From: Aphanothece sp. CMT-3BRIN-NPC111
Lineage (GTDB): Bacteria; Cyanobacteriota; Cyanobacteriia; Cyanobacteriales; JAHHGU01
Assembly (NCBI GenBank): GCA_019359765.1
Contig: JAHHGU010000042.1
Coordinates: forward strand, 1 to 46,643
Length of the DNA stretch: 46,643 nucleotides
Direction of reading: 5' to 3'
This document shows positions 16,932 to 25,452 of this stretch, piece by piece (within the stretch, counting starts at the first letter, position 1; every line of letters begins with the position of its first letter). The notes under the pieces are model-generated. The model saw only the letters and a program-made list of their open reading frames with translations, had not been told where the DNA came from and made no database searches. The translations under genes were made by a program, and so were the position numbers.

Positions 16932-17095
16932 AGCTTCCTCTGGCATTTGGCAGCCCGATTGCCTCCATGATGACGGATTTTAATGGTGAAACCTACCTTA
17001 CAGTTACCAGTGTCACCGACACGGATTGCTATCAGCTAGTTGTTGATAGGATTATTAGGATTATTTTGTAGCAGGATAGACACTCCCCCAGCTTT

Positions 17096-17794
17096 ATGCC
17101 CAACCAAGACCAACTCAGCCTCTTTGATGACTCAACCCTTGGTCAACCTGAGCCAGCGGCGGCTACAGCGCCAGATTTGATTCCTACGGATGCCAAAATC
17201 CCCATTCCTCCCGGCACCTATCAAACAATGAACCAGCTAGCAGAACACTGCAATAGCTGTCATCGCTGCGATTTGGGTAATAGCAGGACTCATGCAGTCA
17301 TTGGACGCGGCAATCTCCAGGCACCTATTTTGATTGTGGGGGAAGGGCCCGGTCAAAATGAAGATGAAACCGGGTTGCCATTTGTTGGGAAATCTGGGCA
17401 ACTTTTAGAGAAAATCCTGGCCTCTGTAAATCTGAATACTGAACGGGATGTCTACATTGCCAACATGGTGAAGTGCCGTCCACCCAGCAACCGTCTTCCC
17501 ACACCTAACGAAATTGCCGCTTGCAAACCTTACCTGTTAGAACAGATTCGCATGGTAGATCCAAAAATTATTCTCCTGACAGGTGCCACAGCAGTGCGCG
17601 GCATAACTGGCGATAAACGAGGCATTACTAAAATTAGAGGAACTTGGATAGAGTGGGAAGGGCGTCTGTGTATGCCTATTTTTCACCCAGCTTATTTGTT
17701 ACGTAACCCATCCCGTGAGCCTGGAGCGCCTAAATGGTTAATGTGGCAAGATATGCAGGCAGTGCGTGACAAGTTAGATGAAATAAGCAAGTGA
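17096..17794 (+). CDS. Family 4 uracil-DNA glycosylase (4Fe-4S)
   Basis: This enzyme removes uracil from DNA to begin base excision repair. The 232-residue protein has the iron-sulfur ligands expected of family 4 (C55 and C58 in NSCHRCDL, C127 in MVKCRPP, C143 in AACKPY). It also has the catalytic motif GEGPGQNEDETG (82-93) and the C-terminal HPAYLLRNP (from 187). The first 40 residues are a polar extension with a QLSLFDD stretch resembling a sliding-clamp-binding peptide, which is an inference. Length is a little above the family's usual 190-220. The ATG at 17096 is well placed and the gene is monocistronic, followed by a tRNA on the other strand. Confidence 0.93.
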   Translation: MPNQDQLSLFDDSTLGQPEPAAATAPDLIPTDAKIPIPPGTYQTMNQLAEHCNSCHRCDLGNSRTHAVIGRGNLQAPILIVGEGPGQNEDETGLPFVGKSGQLLEKILASVNLNTERDVYIANMVKCRPPSNRLPTPNEIAACKPYLLEQIRMVDPKIILLTGATAVRGITGDKRGITKIRGTWIEWEGRLCMPIFHPAYLLRNPSREPGAPKWLMWQDMQAVRDKLDEISK

Positions 17795-17844
17795 ACCACC
17801 CACAACTCACCCGGAGGACTCAATTAAGATAATTTAGTTATCAA

Positions 17845-17915
17845 GCGGGTGATCGGATTCGAACCGACGACAGTCTGCTTGGGAAGCAGATGCTCTACCG
17901 CTGAACTACACCCGC
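17845..17915 (-). tRNA. trnG-CCC: tRNA-Gly (anticodon CCC)
   Basis: The minus strand reads GCGGGTG...CACCCGC with a seven-base acceptor stem, the D loop TTCAGCGGTAGAGC, an anticodon arm TCTGC-TTCCCAA-GCAGA and the T loop GGTTCGAATCC. Anticodon positions 34-36 are CCC, decoding GGG as Gly. Its length is 71 bases and the 3' CCA is not encoded, which is common in cyanobacteria. Confidence 0.96.
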
Positions 17916-17994
17916 AGTTAAATTCCAACTATCAGCTGGTCGATCGCTAATTGCTGAGTACCCATTATATAACTATATTCACCTAAATGAAATT

Positions 17995-19128
17995 ATGAAC
18001 TGGTGGCAGAAACTTAAGAAGAATACGCTAGCTCGCTTGGGCGCTTTGTTGCTGTTAGTTTTCTACCTGAGCGTTATAGCAGCTGATTTTGTTGCCCCTT
18101 ATGACCCCTATGCCTCGCAGCCAGATGGATCGCTGCTGCCTCCAACGCAGATTTACTGGCGTAATCCAGCAGGGCAGTTCGATCCTCACATCTATCCCAC
18201 GACACAGGGCCCCACAGATTTACAAACAGGCGATCGCAAACTGAACGTTGATCGACAAAAACCTTCGCCACTACGTCTGTTTGTTCAGGGTTCCGCCTAC
18301 AAGCTATTTCAAATTAAACTGCCACTACCCAAGTGGGAAAAGGGGAAACAACAGAAATGGGATCAGGTGGAACTCTTCGGAGGGATACCTTCCAACTGGC
18401 ACCTTTTTGGCACTACTGGAGAAGGTAAATTTAATCTTTTAGGCACAGATGAGCAAGCCCGCGACCAATTTAGTCGCCTAGTGCATGGTGGCAGAATCAG
18501 CCTCAGTATTGGTTTAGTAGGTATTGCCATTTCCTTTCCCTTAGGGATGTTGGTAGGCGGGATTTCCGGCTACTTTGGGGGCTGGATTGATGCTGCCTTG
18601 ATGCGCCTGGTAGAAGTGCTGATGACGATTCCCAGCATCTATCTACTAGTTGCTCTGGCAGCTGTACTGCCTCCAGGGCTAAGCACTGGAGAACGATTTT
18701 TGTTGATTGTGCTGATTACCTCATTCATAGGCTGGGCAGGGCTGGCACGGGTAATTCGCGGACAGGTTTTATCAATTAAAGAGCGGGAGTTTGTGCAAGC
18801 AGCACGAGCGATGGGTGCTAAACCTCTTTACATCATCATTCGCCATGTTTTGCCTCAGACTGCTACTTATATGATTATTTCTGCAACCCTGGCGGTTCCC
18901 GGCTTTATTGTGGCGGAATCAGTTCTAAGTTTAATTGGGCTGGGAATTCAGCAACCCGATCCTTCTTGGGGCAATATGTTATCCCTGGCAACTAATGCTT
19001 CGATTTTAGTGCTGCAACCCTGGTTAATCTGGCCCCCAGCGCTGTTGATTATCCTTACCGTGCTAGCTTTTAACTTACTAGGTGATGGTCTAAGGGATGC
19101 GCTCGATCCCCGGAGTTTGCAGCGTTAG
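17995..19128 (+). CDS. ABC transporter permease, DppC/OppC family
   Basis: This is an inner-membrane permease for a peptide/nickel-type ABC importer. One transmembrane helix (about 13-33) is followed by a large loop, then a five-helix BPD_transp_1 domain (about 160-370). The EAA motif AARAMGAKPLYIIIRHVLP contacts the ATPase, and SWGNMLSLA is the usual C-terminal block. At 377 residues it exceeds the usual 280-310 because the loop after helix 1 has an extra 80-90 polar residues (about 45-145). No DppB, ATPase or binding-protein gene is adjacent, so its partners are encoded elsewhere; such scattering is common in cyanobacteria. It is convergent with tsaB, only four bases apart. Confidence 0.92.
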   Translation: MNWWQKLKKNTLARLGALLLLVFYLSVIAADFVAPYDPYASQPDGSLLPPTQIYWRNPAGQFDPHIYPTTQGPTDLQTGDRKLNVDRQKPSPLRLFVQGSAYKLFQIKLPLPKWEKGKQQKWDQVELFGGIPSNWHLFGTTGEGKFNLLGTDEQARDQFSRLVHGGRISLSIGLVGIAISFPLGMLVGGISGYFGGWIDAALMRLVEVLMTIPSIYLLVALAAVLPPGLSTGERFLLIVLITSFIGWAGLARVIRGQVLSIKEREFVQAARAMGAKPLYIIIRHVLPQTATYMIISATLAVPGFIVAESVLSLIGLGIQQPDPSWGNMLSLATNASILVLQPWLIWPPALLIILTVLAFNLLGDGLRDALDPRSLQR

Positions 19129-19132
19129 GAAT

Positions 19133-19801
19133 TTACCCTGCTGCCTTCTGTTCTACCGGATGTTGACCATAAAATGGCAGCGCCTCTGACCAATGAGGGC
19201 GTTTTCCTTGTTGCCAATTTAAATAAGCTAGTTCTAGCAGACTAGAAACCGATGCCCCTAAGTCACCCCCAGGTGGTATGTCAATTAGTTGGTAAGGTGT
19301 TGTCCAAGTTTCTAGGGTTTCTTGCCATGCTTCAGGTGTCGTCACTGTCTCTGGTAATAGCTGGCTTAGCCCTGAATTGTTTGAGGCTAGGTGATAGATA
19401 GCAACAAACATTTGACCGCGTTGGGCTGGCATTTGCAGAGCGATCACAAGATTTTCAATGGCTTCTGCATTCTGACTTTTTTCCCATGCGACAGCTGCCA
19501 AAGTAGAGATGGCAAACAGGGGAATATTTAGCTGTTGAGCTAGTGTACGAGCAGTAACAACACCAATACGAGTGCCAGTAAAGCTACCTGGTCCTTTTGC
19601 CACTGCCATGAACGCGAAATCTGCCCACGTCTGCGGCTCTATAAATTCAACGATATATTGGTGCAAATGAGTAGATATATCGCGCCCCAAGCTCCAGCTT
19701 TTACTGCGGGAATCATCAGCAAAGTTACTCAGAGCTAAACCAAGTTCTGGACTGCTCGTGTGAATAGCTAAACCGTATTTGTTAGACTCAATTCTTTGCA
19801 T
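19133..19801 (-). CDS. tsaB: tRNA threonylcarbamoyladenosine biosynthesis protein TsaB
   Basis: TsaB is the ASKHA-fold partner of TsaD (with TsaE) in the complex that adds threonylcarbamoyl to A37 of ANN-decoding tRNAs. The protein begins MQRIESNKYGLAIHTSSPELGLAL and contains the typical FMAVAKGPGSFTGTRIGVVTA block and IPLFAISTLAAVAW. Its length (222 residues) fits the family. The frame runs three codons further to a TTG at 19810; the ATG at 19801 is preferred. It lacks the metal-binding HxxxH of TsaD, as expected for TsaB. It is convergent with the DppC-like permease. Confidence 0.93.
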   Translation of the reverse strand: MQRIESNKYGLAIHTSSPELGLALSNFADDSRSKSWSLGRDISTHLHQYIVEFIEPQTWADFAFMAVAKGPGSFTGTRIGVVTARTLAQQLNIPLFAISTLAAVAWEKSQNAEAIENLVIALQMPAQRGQMFVAIYHLASNNSGLSQLLPETVTTPEAWQETLETWTTPYQLIDIPPGGDLGASVSSLLELAYLNWQQGKRPHWSEALPFYGQHPVEQKAAG

Positions 19802-20184
19802 TAATCGCAACGCTAAATCTTAATCATATTATCTTTACTGCCGCTATCTAGCCTCTGACTACCAGAACTAGACATAGTTAAATGTAAAATTCCCTATAGC
19901 CGCTTTAGAATCTATCAAAAAAGTTGTTTTAAGATATTTTTAACCACAGATAAACACAGATGAACACAGATAACAGTATGTATTGAGCCGCTGGAACGGA
20001 TGCAATAAAGATAGGCTCTTAATAGAGAGGGCAGGAGTTGCCGTAGCTTCGGTGTGATGTTTTTGAGATCAGGTTACGCCGTAAACATATATCCTCTAAG
20101 GGTTGCCATAAGGTAAGCATAACCCGTCTGCACGGTTCAACGAAAGTTTCGGTAGAATGCGTAAGTCCTGTTGAAGTTAAAAAA
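19802..20184. other. Intergenic region upstream of the ketoacyl synthase
   Basis: Besides the dispersed repeat, about 20030-20180 is an unexplained stretch. It is open in the ketoacyl-synthase frame back to a stop near 20056 (VSITRLHGSTKVSVECVSP and so on) but lacks ATG, GTG or TTG before 20185. It might be the relic of a mobile gene or an RNA; I cannot assign it. Confidence 0.4.
19909..20021. repeat. Dispersed element with 10-bp CACAGATAAA tandems, copy A
   Basis: The order TCTATC, AAAGTTGNTTTAAGA, TTTTTAACC, three 10-bp units (CACAGATAAA, CACAGATGAA, CACAGATAAC) and finally ATAGGCTCTTA is shared with 28495-28595. It lies upstream of the ketoacyl synthase gene. The two copies are diverged but collinear. 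Confidence 0.7.
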
Positions 20185-21306
20185 TTGGAAGTAGTAGTCA
20201 CGGGCATTGGTCTAATCTGTGCATTAGGAAACAGCTGCCATCAAAGTTGGCAGCGTTTACTTGCAGGTGAAACGGGCATTACCCAACAGCAGCCTTTTCC
20301 AAAGCTACCTCTCCAGCCCTTAGCTGTTGTACTTCCTCAGACCACATCACCAAATGCTTTACTAGATCACGCTCTGGAAATGGCTATAGCTGACGCTGGC
20401 TGGAATCTTCCTCTAGAGGAGTGTGGGGTAGTTATTGGTTCAAGCCGCAGCTATCAAAAAACTTGGGAAAAATGGGCAGCAGGAAACTTTTTAGAAGAAG
20501 CTTTTCCCTGGTTAGAAACTTTGCCCCATATGCTTGCAGTCAGAGTTGCCCGTCATGTAAAAGCAACAGGACCTGTAAGTAGTCCTACATCTGCCTGTAC
20601 TACAGGTCTTTGGGCAATTGCCCAAGGTTGGGAATGGCTAAAAACAGGACAATGTAAGCGGGTAATTGTCGGAGCATTAGAGTCTTGCATTAGTCCTTTA
20701 AACATTACAGGCTTTTCCCAAATGGGTGCCTTAGCCTCAACTGGAGCTTATCCTTTTGATCGACAACGGCAAGGGATGGTTCTGGGAGAAGGAGCTGCTG
20801 TTTTACTAATGGAGATTCAGGAAGAGGCTCCTTTGAATTCTAGAAAATCCTACGGACAAGTTTTAGGGTTTGCTTTTGGCAACGATGCTTACCACGTCAC
20901 CGCCCCAGATCCTGACTATCAAGTAGCCGCAGCAACAATTCAGCGTTGCCTGCAACGAAGTAAACTTCTCCCTGAAGAAATAAGCTATATCCACGCTCAT
21001 GGAACTGGCACCCGTCTCAATGATCAAAGAGAGGCTCATCTGGTTGAAGCACTATTTCCAAAAGGAGTTCCTATTAGCTCAACTAAAGGGGCTACTGGTC
21101 ATACTCTCGGTGCTTCTGGAATTATAGGATCTGCTTTCTGTTTACTGGCGTTACAGCAACAGATATTACCACCTTGTGTAGGTCTAAAAGATCCTGAGTT
21201 TGATCTAAACTTTGTGCTTAATGCTCAAATTAGCTCTTTAGAAACTGCTCTTTGTCTTAGCTTTGGTTTTGGGGGACAAAATGGGGTTGTTGCTTTTGCT
21301 CGCTGA
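20185..21306 (+). CDS. Beta-ketoacyl-ACP synthase (KAS I/II, FabF-like)
   Basis: This is a thiolase-fold condensing enzyme of type II fatty acid synthesis that extends acyl-ACP with malonyl-ACP. The nucleophile Cys138 lies in TSACTTG, the catalytic His pair is H272 in HAHGTGT and H306 in KGATGHTLGASG, and Lys301 is present. At 373 residues it is shorter than canonical FabF (about 410-415), so it is probably the additional cyanobacterial FabF paralogue rather than the main one. The start is TTG at 20185 (MEVVVTGIGLICALG), since no ATG or GTG precedes it in frame and the protein start aligns with the family. A diverged copy of a dispersed repeat lies about 165 bases upstream. Confidence 0.9.
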   Translation: MEVVVTGIGLICALGNSCHQSWQRLLAGETGITQQQPFPKLPLQPLAVVLPQTTSPNALLDHALEMAIADAGWNLPLEECGVVIGSSRSYQKTWEKWAAGNFLEEAFPWLETLPHMLAVRVARHVKATGPVSSPTSACTTGLWAIAQGWEWLKTGQCKRVIVGALESCISPLNITGFSQMGALASTGAYPFDRQRQGMVLGEGAAVLLMEIQEEAPLNSRKSYGQVLGFAFGNDAYHVTAPDPDYQVAAATIQRCLQRSKLLPEEISYIHAHGTGTRLNDQREAHLVEALFPKGVPISSTKGATGHTLGASGIIGSAFCLLALQQQILPPCVGLKDPEFDLNFVLNAQISSLETALCLSFGFGGQNGVVAFAR

Positions 21307-21338
21307 AACTTTTTTAGGTCATAAAGTAGTTGCAGCCA

Positions 21339-21363
21339 GAATTGTCTCATGTTGAGACAATTC
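21339..21363. terminator. Hairpin between convergent genes
   Basis: Perfect 11-base arms GAATTGTCTCA (21339-21349) and TGAGACAATTC (21353-21363) surround a three-base loop. It lies between the ends of two convergent genes and probably terminates both, although T tracts are weak. Confidence 0.6.
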
Positions 21364-21397
21364 ATATCAAAATTGCAAGTCTTTACATTGTATGCAA

Positions 21398-22144
21398 TCA
21401 AACTGATTTGATAGAAGCCATTGGCGGAATAATTGTCAGGTCAAAGATAGGCTTTCCAGTTAAGCACTGCCAGTGGCAGTTAAATAAATCGGGAGTCTGA
21501 ACACCTAAACTAGCGATCGCAGGTGCTCCTGGAAACGGCCAAAGTCGATCAAAGACAATACCTTGCTCTTGAAGCCCAAACTGTAATAAATAAGTTGCCG
21601 GTGGCGCTGCTAAGAATTGCAGCAGTTGGTGCGCCAGTTGGTAAAGGGGCTGACGCCAGACATCTGATAGATGCACCGGCTGTTGATAGGGTAATGTATC
21701 AGACCCTTCCCTTGGAAGTGATAAATCTTCTGATAATTCCTTTGTAGAAACTTCTGCTGCCAAACCAATAACTTCACCGTAAAGGGGGCCTTTGGCAGTA
21801 AGAACCACAGGCAACCATAAATTACCATTACCAGTCGCTATGCTTTGTTTTTGCTTTACCCACTGGCGCAAATCTGGAACATTGCGGCAAGCGCGATAGA
21901 CCTCCTGACCTGGAAAATCGAGACTTTCTGGTAAGTTGAGCGTCAAAGGACACCAGAGGTGCTTGTCTGGCGCTAATTCTTGCACAAGACCGCTAAGGGC
22001 AGCTGCCGCTACCACTTGCACTGTTTCCAGCGGTGGCTGGGTAGCGATCGCGGCAATCGCCTGCTTGAGCGCCGTAACCATACGCTCCGTAGTGGACGAT
22101 GCCGCAATCTGTTCGTCCTCAACCACAATTAAAACCTTAAGCAT
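21398..22144 (-). CDS. Conserved hypothetical protein, coupled to a coiled-coil gene
   Basis: The 248-residue protein begins MLKVLIVVEDEQIAASSTTE and appears soluble, without a signal peptide or membrane helix. The N-terminal half looks alpha/beta (LIVVEDEQ, ETVQVVAAAALSGLVQELAPD). The second half is Leu/Pro/Trp-rich (WRQPLYQLAHQLLQFLAAPPATYLLQFGLQ, given as parts). I do not recognise the family, though it looks like a cyanobacterial conserved protein. The frame extends to 22198, but the ATG at 22144 overlaps the stop of the upstream gene by eight bases (ATGCTTAA). That is a classic coupling arrangement and decides the start. The two products probably act together. Confidence 0.75.
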   Translation of the reverse strand: MLKVLIVVEDEQIAASSTTERMVTALKQAIAAIATQPPLETVQVVAAAALSGLVQELAPDKHLWCPLTLNLPESLDFPGQEVYRACRNVPDLRQWVKQKQSIATGNGNLWLPVVLTAKGPLYGEVIGLAAEVSTKELSEDLSLPREGSDTLPYQQPVHLSDVWRQPLYQLAHQLLQFLAAPPATYLLQFGLQEQGIVFDRLWPFPGAPAIASLGVQTPDLFNCHWQCLTGKPIFDLTIIPPMASIKSV

Positions 22145-22685
22145 TCCCAAAGGTGGCCATAGAGCCAGAAACGCTGCGAGGGAAGCTAGGCAAATCAATA
22201 TGCGTCCTATTACGACTTCTTACCGCCAAACGGTAGCTGACACTTTGCAACTCAGCGTGCAGTTTACGGTTTTCCCGTTGCAACATTGCCACTTTTTCCT
22301 TCACTGGCACCATGCGTTCTGCGAACTTTTGGCGATAAATCTGTGGCAACTCCTGTACCACTTGCTCTAGCATCTGGCTGCGATCGCTCAATTCTTGTAC
22401 AGACTGCCGCAATTGGGAAATCTCTGCATCCCGGCTAGTAATCTGCTCCTGGTAAAATGTAACTTGCTGCTCTACTTCTTGCAATTGTTCTTGCAACAGT
22501 CGGATCTCCGCCATCTGGCGCGAAGATGCCTCCGGCTTCGGCATAAAGGTGGTATTTCCCTTGACCAGCCGGAATAATTCTTGAGACAGCTGCTGCACTA
22601 GCTGGTCTCGCATTTCTAACTCTTCGTTTAGGCGAGACACATCAGCTTTAAGTAGGGGTAAGGTAGGGGCTTCAGTTTGGATCAC
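22137..22685 (-). CDS. Coiled-coil protein of unknown function
   Basis: The 182-residue protein is mainly a coiled coil (about 10-40 and 58-150; heptad-rich MAEIRLLQEQLQEVEQQVTF and EVEQQVTFYQEQITSRDAEI). Its C-terminal tail is Ser/Arg-rich. No membrane segment or known catalytic motif is visible. It overlaps the downstream gene by eight bases, so translation is likely coupled. Upstream is a 190-base divergent promoter region shared with the phosphohexomutase gene. A scaffold or adaptor role would be natural for such a protein, but this is inference only. Confidence 0.8.
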   Translation of the reverse strand: MIQTEAPTLPLLKADVSRLNEELEMRDQLVQQLSQELFRLVKGNTTFMPKPEASSRQMAEIRLLQEQLQEVEQQVTFYQEQITSRDAEISQLRQSVQELSDRSQMLEQVVQELPQIYRQKFAERMVPVKEKVAMLQRENRKLHAELQSVSYRLAVRSRNRTHIDLPSFPRSVSGSMATFGNA

Positions 22686-22879
22686 AATGGCTCACGACTC
22701 CAATAATAATACTATTCCCAATAGCCAGAGGCGACGCCCACTGGACTGCTCAATTAATTCCTCTTGCAGCTAATCTATCATCTGCAACGGCAAATGACAC
22801 CAGATTAGTTATGAGGTATTGGGTGCTGGGTGTTAGCTCTCTTGTAGTATTGAGTTGAAATAAACAGGAAGTGGTAAAA

Positions 22880-24319
22880 ATGAGTACAGCTAGCAGTTCA
22901 ACGAAGATTAAGTTTGGCACGGATGGATGGCGGGGGATTATTGCCGATGACTTTACCTTCGCCAATGTTTGTAAGGTAACGCGGGCGATCGCCGTTTACT
23001 TAGAAACAGCTTACTCCAAAGACCGACCCGTTTTAATTGCCTACGATACTCGCTTTTTAGCGGATCAGTTTGCCCGTACAGCCGCCTCTGTGCTGGCAGA
23101 TCTAGGTTGGACGGTGAAAGTTGTGGATCGGGATTGTCCAACGCCTGTGATTGCCTACAATGCGCGTCATCTCAATTCTGCGGGGGCGTTGATGTTCACT
23201 GCCAGCCATAACCCAGCCCCTTACTGCGGCATCAAGTATATTCCACACTATGCTGGGCCAGCGACACCAGAAATTACGGATACCATCGTTGCCAATATTG
23301 AAGGTGCGGCTGATACGCCCCCCAGTGGCAGCAACGCCGATAAGATATCCACATTTGACCCTAAGCCAGATTATCTCAAGTTTATTTATACCCTCCTCGA
23401 TGTAGAGCGGATTCGCAGTGCCAAGCTCAATGTGAAGTACGATGCGCTCTACTCTACCTCGCGCGGCTATCTGGATACAGTGTTGGAAGAGTGCGGCTGC
23501 GAGATAGAGAAATTCCATACCTACCGAGATGTTTTGTTTGGTGGGGGAATGCCTGAACCCAAGGGAGATCAACTGGTTGAACTGGTTGAGGCAGTGAAGA
23601 GAGATAGCGCCGATTTGGGTTTGGCGACCGATGGAGATAGCGATCGCTTTGGCATTGTCGATGAACTTGGTAACGTCTTGACGCCGAACACAGTGCTGCT
23701 ATTACTGGCGCGTCACCTAGTCAAAAATAAAGGTAAGACAGGCGCGATTGTCCGCACTGTAGCCACTACCCACCTGCTGGATAATATGGCTGCTAAGTAC
23801 GGTTTGGAAATCTACGAAACGGCAGTAGGTTTCAAATATATTGGCGAGAAAATGCGGGAGACGCCAGTATTAATTGGCGGGGAAGAATCAGGCGGATTGA
23901 GCATTATTGGTCATATTCCTGAAAAAGATGGTGTTCTGGCAGATATGCTAGTGGCAGAAGCGATCGCCTATGAAGGCAAACCCCTAAGCCAAATGGTGGC
24001 AGAAGCGATCGCCGAAGCAGATGGCCCTCTCTATAACAAACGCCTAGATCTGCACTTAGACGATGCTCATAAAGCCGCAGTTTTAGATTCCTTCACAAAG
24101 AACCCACCCTCAGAAGTGGCTGGCGTCAAAATTAAGGAAGTAGGACGCAAAGATGGCATCAAACTTTACCTAGAAGATGGCGGCTGGGTGCTGCTACGTC
24201 CTTCTGGCACTGAACCCCTAATGCGCGTCTATCTGGAAACTAACTCTCCAGAAAAATTAGCCGAACTTGCGAAATATATGGAAAACATCATCGCGAAGAT
24301 GGAACCTGTAGCGGCATAA
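22880..24319 (+). CDS. Phosphoglucomutase/phosphomannomutase family protein
   Basis: An alpha-D-phosphohexomutase that moves phosphate between C1 and C6 of a hexose, for glycogen, nucleotide-sugar or exopolysaccharide synthesis. Numbering from MSTASSSTKIKF, all four domain signatures are present: phosphoserine S109 in TASHNP, metal loop DGDSDR (251-256), sugar loop GGEESGG, and phosphate loop RPSGTEP near the end. Length (479 residues) is normal. Substrate (glucose or mannose) cannot be told by eye. The frame opens with GTG at 22871; the ATG at 22880 is preferred because AGGA lies about ten bases upstream. A strong terminator follows. Confidence 0.93.
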   Translation: MSTASSSTKIKFGTDGWRGIIADDFTFANVCKVTRAIAVYLETAYSKDRPVLIAYDTRFLADQFARTAASVLADLGWTVKVVDRDCPTPVIAYNARHLNSAGALMFTASHNPAPYCGIKYIPHYAGPATPEITDTIVANIEGAADTPPSGSNADKISTFDPKPDYLKFIYTLLDVERIRSAKLNVKYDALYSTSRGYLDTVLEECGCEIEKFHTYRDVLFGGGMPEPKGDQLVELVEAVKRDSADLGLATDGDSDRFGIVDELGNVLTPNTVLLLLARHLVKNKGKTGAIVRTVATTHLLDNMAAKYGLEIYETAVGFKYIGEKMRETPVLIGGEESGGLSIIGHIPEKDGVLADMLVAEAIAYEGKPLSQMVAEAIAEADGPLYNKRLDLHLDDAHKAAVLDSFTKNPPSEVAGVKIKEVGRKDGIKLYLEDGGWVLLRPSGTEPLMRVYLETNSPEKLAELAKYMENIIAKMEPVAA

Positions 24320-24325
24320 ACCTCT

Positions 24326-24357
24326 AATAGCCCGCACCCTAAATGGGTGGGGCTATT
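24326..24357 (+). terminator. Hairpin terminator of the phosphohexomutase gene
   Basis: AATAGCCCGCACCC and GGGTGGGGCTATT pair, with one bulged base, around a TAAAT loop seven bases after the stop codon. There is only a weak T tract. Confidence 0.7.
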
Positions 24358-24451
24358 GCATTCAAACACTGCCTACGCAGGCTATAAAAAGCTATAGAGC
24401 GTACAATCGGCGTAGCAGACGAACGTTTGTATAGCGGCGATTTCTTTTTTT

Positions 24452-24724
24452 ATGAAAATTATCACTAACCTGCTTACCTCCCTAGTCTTAGCTATTGCCG
24501 TGGGAGCGATCGCTATCCTTTCTGTTCAAAACGCCACCCTGGTGTCTCTTAGGTTGCTGAGTTTCGAGTCAATTCAGCTGCCTGTGGGTGTTGTACTGGC
24601 ATTCAGCGCTGGCGTAGGCGTTATCGGAGGTACGATCGCGCCCCTCTTCTCGCAGGTATCTGGTTCCCAACAGAATAATCAGCAATTTGAGGACAATGGC
24701 GAGTATGATGATGTAGATTTTTGA
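24452..24724 (+). CDS. LapA-domain (DUF1049) membrane protein
   Basis: The 90-residue protein has two transmembrane helices (about 5-25 and 44-66) separated by the QNATLVSLRLLSFESIQLPV loop. That spacing and the NATLV motif are typical of the LapA/DUF1049 family, which in E. coli helps regulate lipopolysaccharide assembly. The C-terminus is acidic (NGEYDDVDF). Its role in cyanobacteria is not established. It lies between the phosphohexomutase terminator and the convergent nuclease gene, only 28 bases from the latter's end. Confidence 0.8.
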   Translation: MKIITNLLTSLVLAIAVGAIAILSVQNATLVSLRLLSFESIQLPVGVVLAFSAGVGVIGGTIAPLFSQVSGSQQNNQQFEDNGEYDDVDF

Positions 24725-24752
24725 GCAGTTAACTTAAAAACTGATCGCTTAA

Positions 24753-25343
24753 CTACTTTTTACTAATTCGCCGATAATCCCAAGGTTCCACAAACTTAGA
24801 GTCTCCCCAAACGCCGCGCCGACTCTTCTTTGCCTCAGCTTCCGCTTGCTGAACAACAGTTGCACTGGGACAGTTCTTTAGGTATGGCTGGTAAACCATT
24901 GCCAGCCCGTCACGGATTAAGACTTCCTGAACTAAAGTACCATCGGGTAGCCGCACTTCACTCACTTTACGACCATAGCGGTCAGTATCGGTCACAGTTA
25001 AGTTAACGCGATCGCCCCCTTGTGTCACCAGTTGTTGTACTCGCTGCTGTGCTTGAACTCCCCATTTAAATTGATTTTTATCTACCGCTTTTCTGCTTTG
25101 TTTTTCCGCGTTCGTATGCGGAACCTCCGGCGCATCCATACAGGCGAAGCGCACGCTGATGCTGTTTCCGCTGCTATCAGTCACAGCCAGAGTGTCTCCG
25201 TCACTTATTCGCTTGACAGAATAAGTGGGTAATTCAGATTTAGGCGGTGAAAATAGGCTTTCACACCCCACCAAACCCAGGATAAGGACAACTGCACCAA
25301 GCAATATGAAAGTTTGTTTTGTTAGTTTCTGAGGGGGCGTCAT
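24753..25343 (-). CDS. Thermonuclease-family lipoprotein
   Basis: A staphylococcal-nuclease-like enzyme that should cleave DNA and RNA with Ca2+. A type II signal peptide ends in the lipobox LVGC (24-27), so it is predicted to be a lipoprotein outside the cytoplasm. In the OB-fold domain the catalytic triad is intact: Arg65, Glu73 (eight residues later, as in the family) and Arg125 in DRYGRKV. Metal ligands D49 in DGDT and D70 also match. Residue count (196) is normal. Secreted nucleases of this kind are common in cyanobacteria and may scavenge phosphate or degrade external DNA. The gene is single, between convergent lapA-like and upstream polA. Confidence 0.9.
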   Translation of the reverse strand: MTPPQKLTKQTFILLGAVVLILGLVGCESLFSPPKSELPTYSVKRISDGDTLAVTDSSGNSISVRFACMDAPEVPHTNAEKQSRKAVDKNQFKWGVQAQQRVQQLVTQGGDRVNLTVTDTDRYGRKVSEVRLPDGTLVQEVLIRDGLAMVYQPYLKNCPSATVVQQAEAEAKKSRRGVWGDSKFVEPWDYRRISKK

Positions 25344-25452
25344 TTATAGCTATACCCTGTAAAGGCAAACTCAGATCAACAGCAGTTTCTATCGTGGCAT
25401 ACTTTCGGATATCCATTGCTAGCTCGTAGCAGTGGCAAGAGTAGTGTATCTA

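Noticed and set aside
19938..19976. Tandem 10-bp units considered as a CRISPR array
   Set aside because: Units are contiguous without unique spacers, so this is a simple tandem repeat.
20019..20207. 62-codon minus-strand frame overlapping the ketoacyl synthase start
   Set aside because: No motif, and it overlaps the start of a clear gene on the other strand.
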